Source: Actinocrinis sp035653575
Lineage (GTDB): Bacteria; Actinomycetota; Actinomycetes; Streptomycetales; Catenulisporaceae
NCBI RefSeq assembly: GCF_035653575.1
Contig: NZ_DASRBQ010000002.1
Coordinates: 20,212 to 84,211, forward strand
Reading direction: 5' to 3'
DNA length: 64,000 nucleotides
In this document: positions 39,258 to 47,216 of the stretch, in pieces
Numbering within the stretch: position 1 is the stretch's first letter
Layout of the letters: the number at the start of each line of letters is the position of its first letter
The notes under the pieces: generated by a model
What the model saw: only the letters and a program-made list of their open reading frames with translations
What the model was told of the DNA's origin: nothing
Database searches by the model: none
Program-made: the position numbers and the translations under genes

Positions 39258-40883
39258 ATGAAGCCATATCCACCCGGTGATCCGCCGAACCGCCGAAGAG
39301 ACACCGCCGACCGCGAGCAGGAGCCGACGCCCGCGACCGAGCCGGTGAAAGGATGCTCACTCGCCGACGCCGTCCTCGCGGTGGCCGGGGAGCCGGAGCC
39401 CGAGGCCGCGCTGCGCCGAACCGTGGAGAAGGCGATGATCCTCACCAGCGCGCAGCACGGGGCGGTCGGAGAACCGCCCGCGCACGCCTTGGAGACCACC
39501 TGGCTCGGCACGCCGATTCCGTTGGGGGCGACCGTTTACACGCAGCTCTATCTGACAGACAAGGCCGACGGCACACGGTTCACGGCGCAGGACGAGATCG
39601 CGGCCGGCACCCTGGCGCGGGCCGCCGGGCTGGCGCTCGGACACGCCAGCGAACGCGAGCACGCGCAGTTGGAGCGCAGGCGCCTGACCGCGATCGGACG
39701 GTTGGCCGGCAGTCTGCTGGCCGGGGAGCCGCCGCCGGTCGCGCTTGAGGCGTTGGCCGAGCAGGCGCGCGAGCTGGCGGATGCCGATCTGGTGACCGTG
39801 ACGCTGCCGGACGAGGACGGCGTGCACCAGATTCTCGAGGTGGCGGTGGGCCAGCGCGCCGAGCTCGTCAGGGGCCTGCTTTCGGTGCGGGAGGGCTCGG
39901 CCACCGGCGAGGTGCTGCGCACCGGTCGGGCCGCGATCTTCCCGGACGTCGAAGCCGTCTCGGCGAGCGGCGAGGCAGCAGGATCGGGCGCCGCCGGGGA
40001 GACGGGCACTTCCGGAAGCACCGGCAGTGCGGCAGGTACGGCCGGCCCGGGAATCGCGGCCGACCGGTTTGCCGAGCTCGGGGTCGGTCCGGCGCTGCTG
40101 CTGCCGATGGGGGCGGAGGGCCGGGTGCGTGGAGTGCTCGCGGTCTGCCGGCGCAAAGGGCGCGCCGCGTTCGAGCCCGCGATCCACGCGTCGGTCGCCG
40201 AGCTCGCCAGACAGGCGGCGCAGCTGCTGAACCTGGCCGACCGGCGGCTGGACGACGAGTGGGTCCAGGTGTATCAGGACCGTGAACGGATCGCCCGCGA
40301 CCTGCACGACCTCGTGGTGCAGCGGCTCTTCGGCGTCTGCCTCTCGCTGGAGGGCGCGCGCAACCGGGCGCAGCGCGGCGACGTGGCCGAGCGGATCGGG
40401 CAGAGCATCGACGAGCTCGACGACACCATCCGGCAGATCCGCTCGACCATCTTCGCGCTGCAGGCCCAGGGCGCGACCCGGCCCGGCTCGCCGCTGCGGC
40501 ACCGGATCATCCAGGAGGTCGACGCCGCGCGCCAAGTGCTCGGCTTCTCTGCCGCGCTGCGGATGGAGGGCCTGATCGACACGGATGTGCCGCCGGCCGT
40601 AGCGGAGAACGTCATCGCGGTGCTGCGCGAGGCGCTGGCGAACGTGGCCAGGCACGCCCAGGCAAGGCGGGTCGAAGTGGACGTCGCGGTGAGCGACCGG
40701 GTGACGATCGAGATCGTGGACGACGGCCTCGGGCCGCCAGCCTCGCTGCGCCGCAGCGGCCTGGCCAATCTCGCCCGCCGGGCCGAGCAGTTCGCCGGCG
40801 AGCTCAAGGTGGAGCCGGTGCACCGGGGCGGCAGCGGACTCGGCACCGGCACCCGCATCAGCTGGCAGGTCCCGCTGCGCTGA
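39258..40883 (+). CDS. GAF-domain sensor histidine kinase, DevS/DosT-like
   Basis: A 541-residue cytoplasmic kinase. The first GAF domain (about residues 48-135) ends in PIPLGATVYTQLYLTDKADGTRFTAQDE but lacks the middle 50-60 residues present in DevS, including the haem-ligand region. A second GAF (about 150-325) is split by a Gly/Ser/Ala-rich insertion (SGAAGETGTSGSTGSAAG). The HisKA_3 H-box is DRERIARDLHDLVVQRLFGV, the N box VLREALANVARHA, and the G box IVDDGLG. ATG with GGAGC five bases upstream. It faces the DevR-like regulator and PPOX genes, suggesting one dormancy/redox module. Confidence 0.88.
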   Translation: MKPYPPGDPPNRRRDTADREQEPTPATEPVKGCSLADAVLAVAGEPEPEAALRRTVEKAMILTSAQHGAVGEPPAHALETTWLGTPIPLGATVYTQLYLTDKADGTRFTAQDEIAAGTLARAAGLALGHASEREHAQLERRRLTAIGRLAGSLLAGEPPPVALEALAEQARELADADLVTVTLPDEDGVHQILEVAVGQRAELVRGLLSVREGSATGEVLRTGRAAIFPDVEAVSASGEAAGSGAAGETGTSGSTGSAAGTAGPGIAADRFAELGVGPALLLPMGAEGRVRGVLAVCRRKGRAAFEPAIHASVAELARQAAQLLNLADRRLDDEWVQVYQDRERIARDLHDLVVQRLFGVCLSLEGARNRAQRGDVAERIGQSIDELDDTIRQIRSTIFALQAQGATRPGSPLRHRIIQEVDAARQVLGFSAALRMEGLIDTDVPPAVAENVIAVLREALANVARHAQARRVEVDVAVSDRVTIEIVDDGLGPPASLRRSGLANLARRAEQFAGELKVEPVHRGGSGLGTGTRISWQVPLR

Positions 40884-40941
40884 ATCGGCCCCTGGACGGC
40901 CCGCACTGCGGACTCGGCACCGACGCCGGCTGCCAGCCGTC

Positions 40942-41370
40942 TCAGCCTTCTGCTTCCCGCGCGCCGTTCTGCTTCTCGAGCCCGAGCCGCCGGCCCGAGG
41001 TCAGGCCGGGGCGCAGCCGCATGACCGTCTCGCTGTCGTCGATGATCCTCGGCCACCTCGGATCGGCCCGCAGCGCTGCGGCCTCCTGCCGGTCCTCCAC
41101 GGGCTCGGCCCGGCCCACCACGGTGACCCACCAGCCCCCGTCCATGCCGCGGTCCAGCTCGTCAGCCTGGAGCCCGACCACGGCGTGGTCGATCGGGGCC
41201 AGCAGCCAGTCCGCGCGCACCGTGCACACCAGGAGGTCCTCGTCCAACTCGGCGTGCTCCACCAGGAAGTTGACCGGCACGACCGCGGGCAGTCCCGAGG
41301 CGGTGTAGACGATGCGGCCGAACGGCCGGGTGGAGAGCAGCGTGAGGCACTCGCGCCGGCTCAGCTCCAT
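40942..41370 (-). CDS. Pyridoxamine 5'-phosphate oxidase-fold protein
   Basis: A 142-residue split-barrel flavin/F420-binding-type protein: MELSRRECLTLLSTRPFGRIVYTASGLPAVVPVNFLV, then LLVCTVRADWLLAPIDHAVVGLQAD and WWVTVVGRAEPVED. Proteins of this type are common in DosR-like regulons of actinobacteria. The cofactor and reaction cannot be fixed. ATG at 41370 with a weak ribosome site. It lies 61 bp downstream of the DevR-like gene on the same strand, so it is probably co-transcribed. Confidence 0.85.
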   Translation of the reverse strand: MELSRRECLTLLSTRPFGRIVYTASGLPAVVPVNFLVEHAELDEDLLVCTVRADWLLAPIDHAVVGLQADELDRGMDGGWWVTVVGRAEPVEDRQEAAALRADPRWPRIIDDSETVMRLRPGLTSGRRLGLEKQNGAREAEG

Positions 41371-41431
41371 GACACACCCGCCCGCGCCGCCGGGCCGTGC
41401 CGGTACGCGCCATCGCCTTGAATCGCAGCGG

Positions 41432-42130
41432 TCACCCTGGTCGCCATCGCTCTCCCCCTTCGCGTAGCAGACGACGTTCCGTCGCGAATGCCGCGATCTG
41501 CGCGCGCCGGGCCATGCCCAGTTTCTGCAGGAGCCGCGACACATAATTCTTAACGGTCTTCTCGGTCAGACCGGTTCGGTCCGCGATCTGCCGGTTCGTC
41601 AGGCCCTGGCCGATCAGGTCGAGCAGGTGGTCCTCGCGGGCTGACAACTCGAGCTCGGGCCCGGCATCGCGCGGGACCGCGGCGCGAAGCCGGTCGAGCA
41701 TGCGCGTCGTGGACGTGGGATCGAGGATTGACTCACCGGACGCGACCGCGCGTACCGCACTGATCAAGTCGGTACCGCGCACCTGCTTGAGCAAGTAGCC
41801 GGATGCGCCCGCCATCACGGCCTCGAACAGCGCGTCGTCATCGCTGTAAGAGGTCAGCATCAGGCAAGCCAGCTCGGGCATACGGGAACGCAACTCACGA
41901 CAGAGCGAGACTCCGTCGCCGTCCGGGAGGCGCACATCGAGGATGGCCACACGCGGCCGCAGCGCGGGTACCAGCCGCAGCGCCTCGGCCGCGCCGGATG
42001 CCTCCCCGGCGAAAACCAGGCCGGGCGCCGATTCGATCAGATCCCTGACCCCGCGCCGGACGATCTCGTGATCGTCCACGACCGCCACCCGGACGGCCTC
42101 ACCCCCCGGGTGCCCCGGCTCCTCATCCAC
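41432..42130 (-). CDS. NarL/FixJ-family response regulator, DevR-like
   Basis: A 232-residue regulator. The receiver has VAVVDDHEIVRRG, phospho-acceptor Asp in AILDVRLPDGDG and Lys in GYLLKQVRGTDL. The LuxR-type HTH is ELSAREDHLLDLIGQ, LTNRQIADRTGL and EKTVKNYVSRLLQKLG, closely matching DevR/DosR. GTG at 42130 has GAGGAG six bases upstream. An ATG at 42187 would add 19 residues and lacks a site. The likely partner is the GAF kinase encoded convergently at 39.3 kb. Confidence 0.88.
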   Translation of the reverse strand: MDEEPGHPGGEAVRVAVVDDHEIVRRGVRDLIESAPGLVFAGEASGAAEALRLVPALRPRVAILDVRLPDGDGVSLCRELRSRMPELACLMLTSYSDDDALFEAVMAGASGYLLKQVRGTDLISAVRAVASGESILDPTSTTRMLDRLRAAVPRDAGPELELSAREDHLLDLIGQGLTNRQIADRTGLTEKTVKNYVSRLLQKLGMARRAQIAAFATERRLLREGGERWRPG

Positions 42131-42437
42131 CGCCCGCTCCTCGCGACGTCTCGCTCGACCGCCGCACCGCGGCGAAGCGTCACTCATGAAGAGTTCGACC
42201 ACTGGCACGCTAATTGAGGCCGGTGCGCGCCGGAAGGGGGCCCTCGCAACCACATCGCCGCGGGTGCGAACCGGACCGGCGGGAAGTGAAAGTTAGCGCA
42301 CACCCGATCACACACGTGCGCGTGCGCTCCGGCGCGGGTAAAAGCCGCCCGTCGAGGTGAACCCGGGCGCGGGCGCCGCCGTGAAGGAGGCAAGCTCCCC
42401 TCTCACCCGCGGAGCGACCCGGCGTCAGGAGGCGACC
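42131..42437. promoter_or_regulatory. Divergent spacer between devR-like gene and small-protein gene
   Basis: About 300 bases containing both promoters. The only clear signal is the AGGAGG ribosome site of the rightward gene (about 42427-42432). Several GTGCG/CGCAC-type short inverted repeats occur near 42300-42330. No further gene is supported. Confidence 0.4.
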
Positions 42438-42782
42438 ATGGACTCGGAAGACACCGAGCTGAGCCCTCGACCGCGGCGGCGCGGCCTGTGGCGCGATGTT
42501 CGGGGGCGCCGTGCGCGGCGGTCGCGGCGTGAGGCCTGGAACCTGCGCTTCGAGTCGATCGGCGCGCGGATCCCGGCCGCGATGGTGGTCACCTCGCCGA
42601 CCCTGCTGCGGGCCGCCGTGGAGGAGGTGTGCTGGCAGGTCGCCATGGACTCCTGGCTGGCGACCCGCCCGCGCCGGTGGCGGCGGCGCGCGTACGCCGC
42701 GTGGGCCGCTCAGTTCAAGGAGCTGGAGCGGCGCCGCGAGCAGCTGCGTCAGCTGGTCGAGGCGGAAGTGCTCGCCTGCTGA
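42438..42782 (+). CDS. Small basic protein of unknown function
   Basis: A 114-residue protein, not recognised. The N-terminus is very Arg-rich (PRPRRRGLWRDVRGRRARRS). The middle is more hydrophobic (AAMVVTSPTLLRAAVEEVCW) and the C-terminus is a charged helix (FKELERRREQLRQLVEAEV). No signal peptide or membrane helix is certain. An excellent ribosome site (AGGAGG, five bases before ATG) supports real expression. Located between the DevR-like regulator and the glycan region; a DosR-type target is possible but unproven. Confidence 0.65.
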   Translation: MDSEDTELSPRPRRRGLWRDVRGRRARRSRREAWNLRFESIGARIPAAMVVTSPTLLRAAVEEVCWQVAMDSWLATRPRRWRRRAYAAWAAQFKELERRREQLRQLVEAEVLAC

Positions 42783-42834
42783 ACGTGCCGGGCCCTGCCC
42801 CGGTCCCCGGCCGACCAGCCGCCGACCGGCTCCC

Positions 42835-43929
42835 TCAGCCCTCGGTTCGGTCCACAGCGTCCGCGGCGTCCGCAGCGTTCTCGGGAGCGTGCCGCCGGCC
42901 GCGGCCCAGCCAACCGGCCAGCCCGGCCGCGAGCAGGTCGCCGACCGTGGTCAGCAGGCGCGAGACCAGGGCGACGGCCGTCGCCTTTCCCGCTCCGAGC
43001 ACCGGAGAGAGCGAGGCGACCAGCACCACCTCGCGCACGCCCGCGCCCGCCGGAGCCAGCACGACCAGGAAGCCCGCGCACCAGGCGAACGCGAAACCGC
43101 CGGTCGCGAGCAGGAACGTGCGGCCGTCCGAGGCACCGAGGCGTACCGCGAGCAGCCACACGCTCAGACCGTTGAGCACCCAGTACAGGACCGCCCACAA
43201 CGTCGCCGCGACAATCGCGCGGCCGGTGAGCGGCACCTCCTGAACCGGCCTGCGGGCCAGCCGCAGCAGCCGGTCGAGCGCCGGATTGAGCACCCTCGGG
43301 TGCAGCGCGACCAGCAGCACCGGCGCGGCGAGGAACGCCCAGCCGTAGCCCCCGGTGGTCGAACCGGTCAGCCCGGCCACGGTGCAAATCGCCGCCACGA
43401 TCAGGCCCGCGGCCAAGGACACCAGTATCGTGATCACGGCCACGGTGGCGGAACGGCGCCGCGGGATGCGCTGCGCCTGCCCGAGCTCCATCTGCGCGAG
43501 CACCGGCCAGACCGCGCCCGGCAGATACTTGCCGACCTGTCCGACGAAGAAGATCCGCGACGCGGCCGCGAGCGGCACCCGCGATCCCGCGGCGGTCAAC
43601 AGCGAGCGCCACTGCAGCACCGAGGCGAGCAGCCCGAGCAGCACCAGGCCGAACGATCCGGCCATGACCGCCGCGCCGAGCCCGGAGAGCCCGGCCCGGA
43701 CCTGGGACCACTCGTCCTCGATCGCGTAGCCGCCGAGCCCGACGGCGAGCAGCACGAACCCGACGCGCACGGCCGTGCTGCCGAGCAGCGCCTTGGCGCG
43801 GGCCGTCGGCGACCTGCGCGCGGCGGCCGACTCTTGACCGCTATCGCCGCCGCTGGGAGTGGACGCGTCGTCGTCTCCGGCGCCGGCCGTTTCGATCGGC
43901 TTTGTCACGGTCGTCGTCCGGTCCTTCAC
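42835..43929 (-). CDS. LPG_synthase_TM/UPF0104-family membrane protein
   Basis: A 364-residue protein with about eight helices. Family motifs are VGFVLLAVGLGGYAI, FFVGQVGKYLPGAVWPV, and FLVVLAPAGAGVREVVLVASL (the conserved PGGxGxRE-type loop). These proteins are the flippase-like or glycosyltransferase-like half of MprF and of archaeal AglD and are frequent in polysaccharide loci. Hydrophilic tails of about 45 residues (N) and 25 residues (C). GTG start at 43929. Divergent from the GT4 gene, opening the glycan region. Confidence 0.82.
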   Translation of the reverse strand: MKDRTTTVTKPIETAGAGDDDASTPSGGDSGQESAAARRSPTARAKALLGSTAVRVGFVLLAVGLGGYAIEDEWSQVRAGLSGLGAAVMAGSFGLVLLGLLASVLQWRSLLTAAGSRVPLAAASRIFFVGQVGKYLPGAVWPVLAQMELGQAQRIPRRRSATVAVITILVSLAAGLIVAAICTVAGLTGSTTGGYGWAFLAAPVLLVALHPRVLNPALDRLLRLARRPVQEVPLTGRAIVAATLWAVLYWVLNGLSVWLLAVRLGASDGRTFLLATGGFAFAWCAGFLVVLAPAGAGVREVVLVASLSPVLGAGKATAVALVSRLLTTVGDLLAAGLAGWLGRGRRHAPENAADAADAVDRTEG

Positions 43930-44014
43930 AGGCGAAGCCTAACGGCAGTTCCTGACCGGCTTGCCGCAGCAGGGCGGGACGCGGCGGCCGAGTCGGCCAC
44001 TATTGTCTGTTCCC

Positions 44015-45139
44015 ATGCGAGTGACGGTCTTCGGCACGTATGACGCCAAGGCGCATCCCCGGGTCGCCATCATCGCCGACGGCCTGCGTGCGCACGGCCA
44101 CGAGGTGCAGGAGTGCAACGCCCCGCTTGGCTTGGACACGGCCACCCGCGTCGCCATCCTCGCGCAGCCCTGGCGGGTGCCGGTGCTGCTGGGCACGCTC
44201 GCCCGCCGCTGGCTGGCTCTCGCGCGCGCCGCCCGCCGCCAACCCCGCCCCGACCTGGTCCTGGTCGGCTACCTGGGGCATTTCGACGTGCGGCTGGCCA
44301 GGCGGCTGTTCCGGCGGACCCCGATCGTGCTCGATCACCTCATCGGCGCCAGCGACACGGCCCGCGACCGGCAGCTGTCCGGCCGGATCCGGCAGGTTCT
44401 GTTGCGCGCGATCGACTCGGGCGCGCTGCGCTCGGCTGATCTCATCGTCGTGGACACCGAGGAGCATCTCGACGCGCTGCCCCCGCGGCACCGGGAGCGG
44501 GCGGTTGTGGTTGCGGTCGGCGCGCCGCGCGCGTGGTTCGACGCCGCCGTGAATGTGGACCTCGGCGAGAGCAGCGGTCCGTCGCCACTGCGTGTGCTCT
44601 TCTTCGGTCTCTACACGCCGCTGCAGGGCGCGCCGGTCATCGGCCACGCCCTGGCCCAGTTGGCTGGAGCCCCGGTCGAGGCCACCATGGTCGGCGAAGG
44701 CCAGGACGGCCCCGAGACCCGCCAGGCCGCCGCGACCAACCCGGCCGTGCGCTGGCTCGACTGGGTCGCCCCGGACGAGCTTCCATCCCTGGTCGCGCGG
44801 CACGACGTGTGCCTGGGCATCTTCGGCACCGGCCCCAAGGCGCTGCGCGTCGTGCCCAACAAGGTCTTCCAGGGGGCGGCGGCCGGCTGCGCGATCGTCA
44901 CCTCGGACACGCCCCCGCAGCGCCGCCTGCTCGGCGACGCCGCCGTCTTCGTGCCGCCCGGCGACCCCGACGCGCTGGCCGCCGCCCTGCTGCGCCTGGC
45001 CGAAGACCGCGCCGAGCTGCATCGGGCCCGCGAGGCCGCGCGGAGCCTCGCGCTCGGCTCGTTCGCCGCCGAGCAGATCGTCACCCCGCTGATCAAGCGG
45101 CTCGACGAGCTGCCCGCGCGCAAACGCGCGGCGACCTGA
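44015..45139 (+). CDS. Glycosyltransferase family 4
   Basis: A 374-residue GT-B protein. The N-terminal Rossmann start is MRVTVFGTYDAKAHPRVAII. The C-terminal nucleotide-sugar domain has VLFFGLYTPLQGAPVI, MVGEGQDGPETRQ, VRWLDWVAPDELPSLV, and the E-type region NKVFQGAAAGCAIVTSDTPPQRRLL. Sugar donor and acceptor are unknown. ATG at 44015. Upstream of, and probably co-transcribed with, the methyltransferase gene (35-bp gap). Confidence 0.88.
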   Translation: MRVTVFGTYDAKAHPRVAIIADGLRAHGHEVQECNAPLGLDTATRVAILAQPWRVPVLLGTLARRWLALARAARRQPRPDLVLVGYLGHFDVRLARRLFRRTPIVLDHLIGASDTARDRQLSGRIRQVLLRAIDSGALRSADLIVVDTEEHLDALPPRHRERAVVVAVGAPRAWFDAAVNVDLGESSGPSPLRVLFFGLYTPLQGAPVIGHALAQLAGAPVEATMVGEGQDGPETRQAAATNPAVRWLDWVAPDELPSLVARHDVCLGIFGTGPKALRVVPNKVFQGAAAGCAIVTSDTPPQRRLLGDAAVFVPPGDPDALAAALLRLAEDRAELHRAREAARSLALGSFAAEQIVTPLIKRLDELPARKRAAT

Positions 45140-45174
45140 TAGACATACGAACCCGACGCGACGAAAGGCTGGGT

Positions 45175-46032
45175 ATGAGCGAGCACGGTCCGCAGACACC
45201 GGACGCGGTCTCCGGCACGGGGGCGGCCGGCGCCGCGTCGCCCGGCTCTGGACCGGCTCCGGCCGAACCGGGCGCGCCTGAAAACCGGCCGTCGATGGAC
45301 CGGCTCGCCCCCCTCGCGGCGAACGCGTGGCTGCGCTACGACGTCATACGCCGCATGATCCCGCAGGGTGTCAGCGACGTGCTGGAGGTCGGCTGCGGCA
45401 TGGGCGCGGTCGGCGTCCGGCTCGCCGCACAGTTCAACTATCTGGGCTTGGAGCCGAGTCCGGAGTCATTCGCCGTGGCCAGCCGCCGTATCGCGCTAGG
45501 CGGCCGCGGCGAGGTGCGCAACGTGCTCGCCGACGAGCTCGACCCGGCCATGCAGTTCGACCTGGTCTGCGCCTTCGAGGTGCTTGAGCACATCGAGGAC
45601 GACGCCGGGGCGCTTGAATCATGGGCGCGGCGCATACGTCCTGGCGGCTGGCTGTTGCTATCCGTGCCGGCTCACCAGAGCCGTTACGCGGCGCACGACG
45701 TGCTGGCCGGTCATTTCCGCCGGTATGAGCGCGCAGACCTCGCCGCGTTGCTGGAGAAGGCCGGCTTCTCTCAGGTCGAGTCGCGCGAGTACGGCATGCC
45801 GCTGGGCTACCTGCTGGAGGCCGCGCGCAACGCGGTCGGGAAGCGAAAGCTCGCCGCGGCGCCGGGAGCGTCGATGGAACAGCGCACCGGGGCGTCCGCG
45901 CGCCTGCTTCAGCCGAAGGGGCTGCTTTACGGAGGGGTGGCCCGGTACGGAACAGCCCCGTTCCGGTACTTGCAGCGCGGCTTCCCGGGCATCGGAACGG
46001 GACTGGTTGTACGCGCGAGGCTGACGGCCTAA
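45175..46032 (+). CDS. Class I SAM-dependent methyltransferase
   Basis: A 285-residue methyltransferase. The SAM site is DVLEVGCGMGAVGVRLA, followed by YLGLEPSPES, and the post-IV region is DLVCAFEVLEHIEDDAGALE with IRPGGWLLLSVPAHQSRY. The LEHIEDD...PGG layout is typical of methyltransferases acting on glycan or quinone intermediates. By context a sugar or glycolipid is the likely target. AAAGG six bases before the ATG at 45175. The Pro/Ala/Gly-rich first 40 residues are probably unstructured. Confidence 0.88.
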   Translation: MSEHGPQTPDAVSGTGAAGAASPGSGPAPAEPGAPENRPSMDRLAPLAANAWLRYDVIRRMIPQGVSDVLEVGCGMGAVGVRLAAQFNYLGLEPSPESFAVASRRIALGGRGEVRNVLADELDPAMQFDLVCAFEVLEHIEDDAGALESWARRIRPGGWLLLSVPAHQSRYAAHDVLAGHFRRYERADLAALLEKAGFSQVESREYGMPLGYLLEAARNAVGKRKLAAAPGASMEQRTGASARLLQPKGLLYGGVARYGTAPFRYLQRGFPGIGTGLVVRARLTA

Positions 46033-46063
46033 GGGCGGGCCGGCGGCCCGCCCGCGACTCGCG

Positions 46064-47023
46064 TCATTCCCCCCGGGAGCGGACGATCAGGTCGGCCAGC
46101 AGCGCGAGCGAGCCGATGATCAGACCGCTGAGGAAGATCAGCACGGTGTCCCCGGCGATGCGCACCGGGTGCATCACCATGTCGTAGATCCCCTTGCCGA
46201 AGCCGATGGTCACCAGCCACAGCGCCGGCGGCATCAGGACCTTGAGCGGGTTGAAGTACATCACCATCCGCAGCACCTGCAGGATGTAGCGGTAGGCGTC
46301 CTTGACGAACCGGAACTTCGAGACGCCCGAGCGCTTGGCGTACTCGATCGGCACATAGGCCAGGTCGTGCTGGTTGGACAGGAACGCCAGCGTGATCGTG
46401 GTGACGCAGGAGAAGCCGGGGGGCAGCAGCCGCAGGTAGGGCTGGGCGACATCCCTGCGCATCGCGCGCAGCCCCGAATTCAGGTCCGGGATGCGCTGGT
46501 TGACCAGCCGCTCGGCGATCTTGCGGATCAGCCACTTGGCCGGGACGCGCAGCAGCTTGTGCGTCCCCTCCTCGCTGGTGCGCGCGCCGACGACCTGGTC
46601 GATGCTCGAGTCGGTGTCCAGCAGGGCGACCAGCTCGGGAATGCGCTCGTTCGGGTAGGTCATGTCCGCGTCGGTCCACACCACGATGTCCCCGCGCGCC
46701 ATCTGCGTGCCGATGCGCCGGACCGTGCCCGCCCCGCCGTTGCGCCGGAACGCGACCACCTTCAGGTTCGGGTACTCGTCCTCGGCGGCCAGCAGCACCT
46801 GCAGCGTCTGGTCGGTGGAGGCGTCGTCCACGGCCAGCAGCTCGTAGCTGTAACCCGCGCCGTCCATGGCGGCGCAGATCCGCTTGACCTCCAGCAGCAC
46901 GTGCGCGTCCTCGTTGTAGCACGGCAGGACGATGGTCACGTGCGGGGCTTCGCCGTCCTGCCCCGACGGGGCCCCGGCGGCCGACTGAGCGGCCAGCGGC
47001 TTCGCCGGATCTGTGAGCAACAC
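46064..47023 (-). CDS. Glycosyltransferase family 2, polyprenyl-phosphate sugar synthase-like
   Basis: A 319-residue GT-A enzyme. Motifs are VTIVLPCYNEDAHV, LAVDDASTDQTLQVL, the DxD in VVWTDADMTYPNERIPEL, and INSGLRAM-type acceptor loop (DLNSGLRAMRRD). Two C-terminal membrane helices (LMPPALWLVTIGFGKGIYD; VLIFLSGLIIGSLALLADL) match dolichol/polyprenyl-phosphate glycosyltransferases (DPM1/GtrB group) that make lipid-linked sugars for GT-C enzymes. GTG start. Convergent with the methyltransferase and divergent from the GT-C-like gene at 47.2 kb, its probable user. Confidence 0.88.
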   Translation of the reverse strand: MLLTDPAKPLAAQSAAGAPSGQDGEAPHVTIVLPCYNEDAHVLLEVKRICAAMDGAGYSYELLAVDDASTDQTLQVLLAAEDEYPNLKVVAFRRNGGAGTVRRIGTQMARGDIVVWTDADMTYPNERIPELVALLDTDSSIDQVVGARTSEEGTHKLLRVPAKWLIRKIAERLVNQRIPDLNSGLRAMRRDVAQPYLRLLPPGFSCVTTITLAFLSNQHDLAYVPIEYAKRSGVSKFRFVKDAYRYILQVLRMVMYFNPLKVLMPPALWLVTIGFGKGIYDMVMHPVRIAGDTVLIFLSGLIIGSLALLADLIVRSRGE

Positions 47024-47216
47024 GCGAGCGGTTTCCTTCCAGTAGGACCGTGGGCGTCCCCAGGGTAGTCAGCATCGCTAACATTTGGCCACGCGCCGTC
47101 CGGATGTGTCACTGGACCATCGGCCACACTCAGATAACCTTCATCCGGCCTGACTATGTTCGCTCAGTCCGCGCCGTCCTTGCCGCACCTGCCGAAGCGA
47201 AGACCTACGGAAACCG

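Noticed and set aside
39258..40883. Haem-based oxygen sensor like DevS
   Set aside because: Overall layout fits, but the part of GAF-A that binds haem is missing, so the sensing function is not claimed.
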